A DNA stretch of 64,000 bases from Silene conica (Eukaryota > Streptophyta > Magnoliopsida > Caryophyllales > Caryophyllaceae). The position numbers and the translations under genes are program-made. Every line of letters begins with the position of its first letter. Position 1 is the first letter of the stretch. Positions 57,321 through 64,000 of the stretch are shown one piece after another. The stretch covers positions 68,339,237 to 68,403,236 of the forward strand of contig CM055316.2 in assembly GCA_029255685.2 (NCBI GenBank), written 5' to 3'. The notes beneath the pieces are model-generated. The model did no database searches and was not told the origin of the DNA. It worked only from the letters and a program-made list of their open reading frames with translations.

Positions 57321-58026
57321 GAAAGGCGACCAAATACGCAGTGTTATAAAACTGCTGACCCGTACGTCTGACATTAAGATAGCCAGACAAAATGGAGAGC
57401 TCAATGTTTTTAACATTTTGAGACTTTTTACGGCCAAAAACAGTGTTTAATAACGAGGGGCGGGTAGGTGAATGGTACTGTTTTTCTTCTTCCTATCGCT
57501 GGAATCAGAAAGACAGGACCACATGTCATTATATGACCCAGTGGGGTCACCCGTAAGACCCGTAGAAGATAAGCCTAGAAATTGAGCAAATTCATTCAAA
57601 GTTAAAGAAAATGTTTCATTAAACAAACGAAAAGAAATGCACTTGTTATCATAGCCGGGGTTATAAGCTTGAATATCAAAAATAAAGGAAGAAAAGAACT
57701 CAAGAGTGAGAAGGGAAAAGGTGAACTCATCCATAGTGACAAGTCCTGAGAAACCCATCCCATTAAGCAAAGCCACCACATCATCATGACACCCTAAAGC
57801 CTGCAATGCCGGAACAGAAAGGAACCGGGTGACCACCACTAAGCAAAAAGTGGAAAGATGGAGGAAACGGGCTTTTTTGAGCCGGAGTGTTGAAGATGAT
57901 TTGCGGATAGTTTGGTAGACTATCCGTATCTTGCACCGTCAACCCTCTTGACCTAGGAGCACGGCCTCGGGAGGTGCTTGCTCCGGAAGTGCGGGAGCGC
58001 TTTCCGCCTTGTCCACGGCTAGACAT
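56621..58026 (-). pseudogene. Element C env-position ORF (ATHILA ORF1-like), frameshifted
   Basis: Starts MSSRGQGGKRSRTSGASTS (Arg/Ser/Gly-rich basic N terminus). A frameshift near 57835 precedes a globular part (RFLSVPALQALGCHDDV, ISFRLFNETFSLTLNEFAQF). A second shift near 57455 precedes YLNVRRTGQQFYNTAYL and GEGTSLTTIVCGGLVTRL. A further shift before about 56990 precedes an acidic Glu tail ending at 56621. Athila elements carry an ORF of this kind downstream of integrase, in the env position; its function is not established and I see no convincing signal peptide or membrane anchor in the correct frame. Confidence 0.6.
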
Positions 58027-59146
58027 TATGAATCTGAAAAATTCAATAAAATATAAGTTTTGTGCAAAAATTAAAGCATTTTCTTAGCAAAAATAGGAAC
58101 AAAAAACGAATCAGAAACCTCTGTAACAAAAATTGGGTCGGCCGACTTCATAGAGAGGTCGGTCGACCACTGTCGCTTAAAATTTTAGAGTTCCTGTAAC
58201 AAAACAGGTCGGCCGACCGCAATCCGAGGTCGGTCGACCAACTACCAGCAAAAATCAGACACCTGTAAAATCACTGCGGTCGATCGACCTCAAACCTAAG
58301 TCGACCGATCGACCAAACGAAAGAACGAAATTCAGGAAAATTGCAGTTTGGTCGGCCGACCTCCGTTTTGGGTCGGTCGACCGTGAACAATGTCAGAAAA
58401 TAATCGCGGGTTTGAAATCGTGCAGAAATTAGGCATAGAAATTGCAAGAAAGAATTATACTAACCCTAACAGCACAAAACCACACATATTTTACAGATCT
58501 GAGACTATAAAACCTAAAGGAAGAAGAAAACTAAAAAAGAAACACACAAACAAGCACGAAAACGAAATTAGGAGCCAAAATAAACTGAAAAAGACAAACT
58601 AAAACTACCTAGAACAGAATTAAGATGCTAGGAAACGAAAAAGAGAAAGAAAAAGCTAAGAAACACATACCTTGGATGGAGAAAGATGAGAAAAAGCAAG
58701 GAAAATGAGTGAAGGATGAAGAAGGTGAGTGGTTGGGGGTTTTAAGAGAGATAGAGGGGTTCAGAAAGTGTGAGCAATTGTGAGCAATAATTGTGTTTTC
58801 AAACACAAAAAGACCAAAGACTCTAACTCAAAGAAAAAACCGGAAAAAAAATACCCGAGGTCGGTCGACCTACTATTTGGGTCGGTCGACCTCTGTCCTG
58901 CATACCTGCTCTGTCAGATTTTATTTAATGCTGTCAGAATTAATTTAATACTGTCAGAAGGTCGGTCGACCTTCATAGTGGGTCGGTCGACCTCTGTCCT
59001 GACGATTCCTCTTATTTTCCTGCAGAAGCTCAAAATCTCATCAAGGATTAAAACGGAAATTAAAAAAAACGTAAAATTAAGCTAGGACACGGGTTTCCTC
59101 CCGTTTAGCGCTGGTTTAAGAGGTCCCGTACGACCCTTTTTACTTA
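58027..59146 (-). other. Element C inter-ORF region with paired 12-bp boxes
   Basis: Non-coding spacer between integrase and the env-position ORF. It holds box pairs at 58136/58157, 58207/58228, 58278/58299, 58350/58371, 58859/58880 and 58960/58981. The first four pairs repeat every 71-72 bp. Confidence 0.75.
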
Positions 59147-62100
59147 TCAAGAAGCATCCGAAAAAGGGTCAAAGTAAGAAACTTCAACCTTACCAATAAA
59201 TTCGTTCTCTCCGCGGAAGTGCTTCACATACTGGCCATTAACTTTGAACCTCTCACCGGATGAGGTTTCTAATTCTATTGACCCAAATTTTGAGACAGCT
59301 GTAATGGTGTAGGGTCCGCTCCACCTGGATTTCAGTTTACCAGGAAAAAGACGAATACGAGCATTAAAAAGCAACACCCTATCACCTACCTGAAAATCAT
59401 GCCTAATGATTCTCTTGTCATGCCAGCGCTTTGTTTTCTCTTTATAAATCCTGGCATTGTCATAGGCTAACAACCTGAATTCTTCTAACTCATTGAGCTG
59501 CAACAAACGTTTCTCACGGGAAAGATTAGGGTCTAAATTAAGATCACATAGAGCCCACCAAGACTTACGTTCTAACTCTACTGGTAAATGACAAGTCTTA
59601 CCATAAATCAACCGGAATGGTGACATTCCTATTGGGGTTTTGAACGCAGTTCTATAGGCCCATAAAACATCATCAAGTTTTAGACTCCAATCTTTCCTAG
59701 ACTTAGAAACAACTTTGGCTAGGGTCTCCTTGAGTTCCCTATTAGAGATCTCAACTTGACCACTAGTCTGAGGGTGATAAGCTAAACCCCTACGATGTTG
59801 GACACCGAATTTATTTAACAAGTCACCTAAGCGTTTCTCCTTAAAATGCATACCTCCATCACTTATGACAACCCTAGGGACACCAAAACGAGGAAATATG
59901 ATTTTTTTAAACATCTTAATAACAGCCTTTGCATCACAATGGGGAGTAGCAATAGCTTCTACCCACTTAGAAACATAATCAACAGCTACAAGAATATACC
60001 AGTTACCTTGACTACTAGGAAAAGGTCCTTGATAATCAATGCCCCAGACATCAAAAATCTCTACCTCTAAAATACCAACCTGCGGCATCTCATGTCTTTT
60101 TGAGACATTCCCAGTTCTTTGACAGGCATCACAGCTACCTACAAAATTCCTACAGTCAGCATGTAAAGTAGGCCAATAAAAACCAGACTGTAATACCTTG
60201 GCCACGGTCCTAGATGGACCGTGGTGACCACCATATGCAGAAGAGTGACATGCTTCCAGAATATCTTTCACCTCCCATTGGGGGACGCATCTCCGGATAA
60301 GTCCATCTCCGCATTCTTTGAAAACATAAGGGTCATCCCAAAAATACTGTTTTGCATCAAACATAAATCTCTTTTTTTGTTGCCACGACAACTCAGGAGG
60401 GATTTTACCTGTGACAGCAAAGTTAGCAAAATCAGCATACCAAGGAGGGGGATAAGAACCTGAAATATTAATGATAAATAAATTCTCATCAGGAAATGAA
60501 TCATCAATAGGTAAAGAATCTTCCCCATCAGTCAGCTGAAGGCGAGATAGGTGGTCAGCTACCACGTTTTCCGCGCCTTTCTTGTCCCTAATCTCAATGT
60601 CAAACTCTTGAAGAAGGAGTATCCACCTTAAAAGTCTTGGCTTTGAATCTTTCTTTTGGAAAAGACCCTTTAAAGCTGCATGGTCAGTGTAAACAATTAC
60701 CTTATTACCTACTAAATAGGACCTGAATTTTTCTAAGGCAAAGATCACAGCTAGAATCTCATTCTCAGTGGTGAAATAGTTGACTTGAGTCTCATCTAGG
60801 GTGCGGCTCGCATAGTATATAGCATTAAGAGCCCTGTTCTTCCTTTGACCTAGCACGACACCTACAGCATAGTCACTAGTATCGCACATGATCTCAAATG
60901 GGAGATCCCAATCTGGTGGCTGAATGATTGGTGCTGAGATCAAAGCTTCCTTCAACCTGTTGAAAGCTGAAAGGCACTCATCAGTAAAATCAAAGACAGC
61001 ATCTTTAAGGAGCAATTGTGTAAGTGGTTTAGCAATTTTAGAAAAGTCCTTAATGAAACGCCTGTAAAAACCTGCGTGTCCTAAGAAACTTCTCACCCCC
61101 TTTACATTAACAGGAGGGGGTAATTGCTCAATCATCTGCACTTTTGCTTTATCTACATGTATACCTTTATCAAAAATTAGATGCCCTAACACTATCCCTT
61201 TAGTAACCATAAACTGACACTTTTCCCAGTTTAAGACAAGGTTTACATCAATACATCGCTGCAAGACTTTATCAAGATTAGCTAAGCATTGATCAAAAGC
61301 ATTACCATAAACAGAGAAATCGTCCATAAATACCTCCATAATGTTTTCTATAAAGTCAGAAAAGATACCCGTCATACACCTTTGAAAGGTAGCAGGAGCA
61401 TTGCATAACCCAAAAGGCATCCTGCGATAAGCAAAAACACCCTGTGGACAAGTAAAAGTAGTCTTACTCTGATCATCAGGATGGATGGGAATCTGGAAAA
61501 AAACTGAATAACCATCTAGAAAACAGAAGAATTTATTAGAAGCAAGTCTTTCAGTCATTTGGTCAACAAAGGGAAGGGGGAAATGGTCTTTCTTGGTGGC
61601 GGCATTTAATTGCCTATAGTCAATGCACATCCGCCACCCAGTTACAACTCTAGCATTTTTATCATTCTTAACCACTGTGGTTACTCCTTTCTTAGGAACT
61701 ACCTGAACTGGGCTAACCCACTTGGAGTTGCCAACTGAATAGATAATACCTGCATCAAGAAGTTTCATTACCTCAGCCATAACCACCTCCTGCATCTTAG
61801 GATTCAACTTACGCTGTCCTTGTCTATAAGGCTTATGCCCTTCCTCTAACTCTATTCTGTGCATGCAAACATCAGGGCTTATGCCCTTAATATCATCCAA
61901 AGAATAACCTAAAGCTTTCCTATTCTTTTTGAGAACAGTCATTAAGGCAGAAAGTTGGTCAAGATCAAGTTTAGAACTAACAATTGCAGGGTACTGTTAA
62001 GTATCATCTAAGAAAACATACTTAAGATTATGAGGAAGTGGCTTACGCTCTGGTACCTTTACCTCAACGGCCTGAACAGAATCAGTACTAATGGAATAGC

Positions 62101-62272
62101 ACATGTTTACCAGATTTGCATTAGCCAGGCTTATGAGCTTCTCATTCTCTTCCTCAGTAAGCTCAAACTCCTCTTCCTCTGCTTCTATCACATCCAGCTC
62201 TTCAGCATCCTCAGCTGGATTACCTGTACACTTATCCAAAACTGTCAAATCATCTAAGGGATCCTTGGTCAA
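59147..62272 (-). pseudogene. Element C pol: RT, RNase H, integrase
   Basis: Minus strand, one frame with a TAA at 61997-61999 separating a short acidic upstream part (62000-62272) from the 931-codon remainder. [66 protein letters not shown] (catalytic DD present). The usual GFNQIP strand reads VFFQIP. RNase [33 protein letters not shown]. Integrase: HHCC zinc region ending CDACQRTGN, then [19 protein letters not shown] and [13 protein letters not shown] for the D,D,E triad. Sequence and gene order place it in the Athila lineage. Confidence 0.9.
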
Positions 62273-62368
62273 GGATTCCCTCCAATTAAGGATAACATTC
62301 CTATCTATAATATCAATGGAGCAACAAGTATCATCAGTAGGAGTAGTTGCCTTATGGGCAAGACTAAA

Positions 62369-64000
62369 CTAGATAGTGTCATCTCCAACCTCTAAAGTAA
62401 TGATCCCGCGTTTGACATCTATTACAGCCCCAGCTGTGTGTAAAAATGGTCTACCTAAAATAATAGGTATTTGACTATCCTCAGCAATGTCTAAAACAAC
62501 GAAATCAACAGGAATAAAGAACTTTCCCACTCTAACTGGGACATCCTCCAAGACCCCTAGTGGTCTTTGGGTTGATCTATCAGCCATCTGTAGGGTGATA
62601 TTGGTGACTTTAAATCTACCTAAATTAAGTCTCTCACAAACAGAATAAGGCATAACACTGACACTAGCCCCTAGAACACAAAGGGCTTTCCCTATAATAT
62701 GATTACCTATGGTACAAGGGATAGAAAAACTACCTGGGTCCTTTAACTTGGGTGCTATATTAGTTTGTGAAAGAACATAACATTCCTCCACAAAAGCAAC
62801 AGCACCGTCGTCCTGAAAATTCCTCTTACGACTCAAAATATCTTTCATGAATTTAGCATAAGAAGGTACCTGGGTAATTAAATCAGTGAAAGGGATGGTT
62901 ACCTCAAGATTCTTCACCATCTCCAAAAACTTACCGAATTTCCGATCCTCTTTTGAATTTTTCAGTCTTTCGGGATAAGGAACGGTGACATTAGCCATAG
63001 GATCAACAACCTTTGGCTTTTTCAGCTGTAATATCTCAGTAAGGCCTTGAATGAGGGAAGGATCCAGCGATTCGGGAGTTGAAACTGCATTCTGCTCAGG
63101 AATGCTGGTCGGTCGACCTGGCGTAGAGGTCGGTCGACCAGATTCTGTATCATTGGAATCTTTTTGTTTTCCAGAAATCGATCTCACATCAGGAATCGAG
63201 GTCGGTCGACCTACAGTAGGGGTCGGTCGACCTCCTGACCTGTTCACGGGATCAATTTCTTTGTTTTGAACTTCAGCAGAATTATCCTTTGGGGCTGGTC
63301 CTTCACAAGCACGACCACTCCTAAGATTTATAGCATTCAACGTCTCTATGGGTCCTTCACAACTAGCTGGAGAGCTAGTTGTTTGGTTGGCTATGTTTAT
63401 CAATTGTTCTCCAAAAGTCTTCATAGAAGCCACTTGAGCCTTTCCCATCTCCAAAACCTGTTTTGTTAGAACACGAACAAGCTCTCCCAATTCCACAATC
63501 TCACCCGTGTTGTCAACTGTAGTAACTAGGTTCGCACTTTCAAGCTTCAGCTGGGTTGCCTCAAGCTTTTCAAAACGGGCTTCGACGGTTGTCTCAAGAG
63601 CCAACACTCTATTCATCTCCACATTCAGCCTTCGCGAATTCCCACGTGAACTCCCAAAGGTAGCCCTATGCACCGCCATGTCTTCAATGGTTTTCCAACC
63701 CTTCATATGGTTGGTGTTGTTCTGGAATCTCCCATTGGCGGCCGCATCAAGAATCACCTTGTAATCATCGTAGAGGGCGTTGTAAAATTGGTTACATAAG
63801 TACCATTGTTGAAAGTTATGGTGAGGGATATAACGGACCAAATCCTTGAACCGATCCCATGCTTCACAAAATACTTCATCTGGCCCTTGTTGAAAGTTAG
63901 TGATTTGGCTTCTCAAGTCATTGGCCTTTGCAAGAGGAAAGTATTTCCAATAAAAAGCCAATGCCAAGGAAGTCCAATCCGTAACCTCCTCAGCTGCCCT
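62369..64000 (-). pseudogene. Element C gag-protease, partial at window edge
   Basis: The minus-strand frame is open to the window end (gag N terminus missing) and closes at a TAG (62369-62371), in the same frame as pol. It contains the gag domain C-terminal part (ALAFYWKYFPLAKANDLRSQ, NFQQWYLCNQFYNALYDD), a coiled segment, and a linker with four GRPT tetrapeptides from box pairs 63107/63128 and 63200/63221. The retropepsin fold follows (FFIPVDFVVLDIAED, IPIILGRPFLHTAGA). The active-site Asp is replaced: it reads CVLGASVSVMP where element B has CDLGAS (codon 62675-62677). No CCHC knuckle was seen in this part. Confidence 0.88.

Larger units (their letters stand above)
41796..64000 (-). mobile_element. 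Element C: Athila-like retrotransposon (3' LTR to gag), extends beyond window
   Basis: Minus-strand order from the right edge: gag, protease, RT-RNase H-integrase, an env-position ORF, a long 3' non-coding region, PPT-like TTTGGTTTGGGGAGTT, and the 3' LTR. It inserted into element A gag with the putative target TACAA (41791-41795). Its 5' LTR lies outside the window. Element D inserted into its LTR at ATTAA, and an internal tandem duplication repeats 44032-46880 as 54460-57320. All coding parts carry stops or frameshifts. Confidence 0.85.

Overview
The window is plant nuclear DNA, almost certainly from a eudicot. The evidence is a plastid/mitochondrial-type mTERF gene family, an intron-rich PrfB3-like release-factor gene, and CACTA, hAT, PIF/Harbinger and Mutator-type DNA transposons. 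There are also several kilobases of Athila-like and chromovirus Ty3/gypsy retrotransposons. The abundance of ACGGAGTA-type motifs would fit Caryophyllales, but that is only a guess. No rRNA, tRNA or CRISPR array was seen. Only one gene, the second mTERF copy, looks complete and intact.

Left third (1-30 kb). An mTERF gene cut by the window edge (2-1144) and a full paralogue (21184-22860) are tandem duplicates sharing several kilobases of flank. Between them lie a non-autonomous hAT element with perfect ends (5357-8398), a partial PrfB3-like gene of three exons (8730-9674), and a CACTA element with exact ends and a 3-bp target duplication (10301-17830) carrying decayed TNP2-like and TNPA-like genes. 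A Ulp1-like protease remnant and a terminal-inverted-repeat element follow. In the second duplicate the 3' flank is interrupted by a PIF/Harbinger-like element. That element contains a (TA)n-bounded inverted-repeat element full of minisatellite, and next to it is a decayed hAT transposase with its 3' terminus. A Mutator-like element (arms at 2959 and 29900) straddles the apparent duplication breakpoint.

Right half (31-64 kb). This is a nest of LTR retrotransposons. Element A (+ strand, Athila/Tat-like) has a 5' LTR, PBS and gag. Element B (- strand, gag-protease only, lacking pol and its 3' LTR) interrupts A's gag. Element C (- strand, Athila-like) interrupts it again further on; its 3' LTR starts at 41796 and its gag runs off the window end. 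Element D (+ strand, Tekay/Del-like chromovirus) sits in C's LTR. A tandem duplication and an LTR-LTR recombination then gave a solo LTR (42633-44026), a duplicated 2.85-kb piece of C, a 5'-truncated D gag-pol, and a second LTR (52099-54454) that holds a Mutator-type MITE. Every coding region in the nest carries stops, frameshifts or lost catalytic residues.

The most unusual signal is a 12-bp dyad, GGTCGRYCGACC. It occurs in pairs, and all 17 pairs measured are exactly 21 bp apart (start to start). The pairs lie in the LTRs, the 3' non-coding regions and the coding linkers of elements B and C, where they read as Gly-Arg-Pro/Ser-Thr every seven codons. Element A carries a different but analogous set of CCGGT/ACCGG dyads in its LTR.
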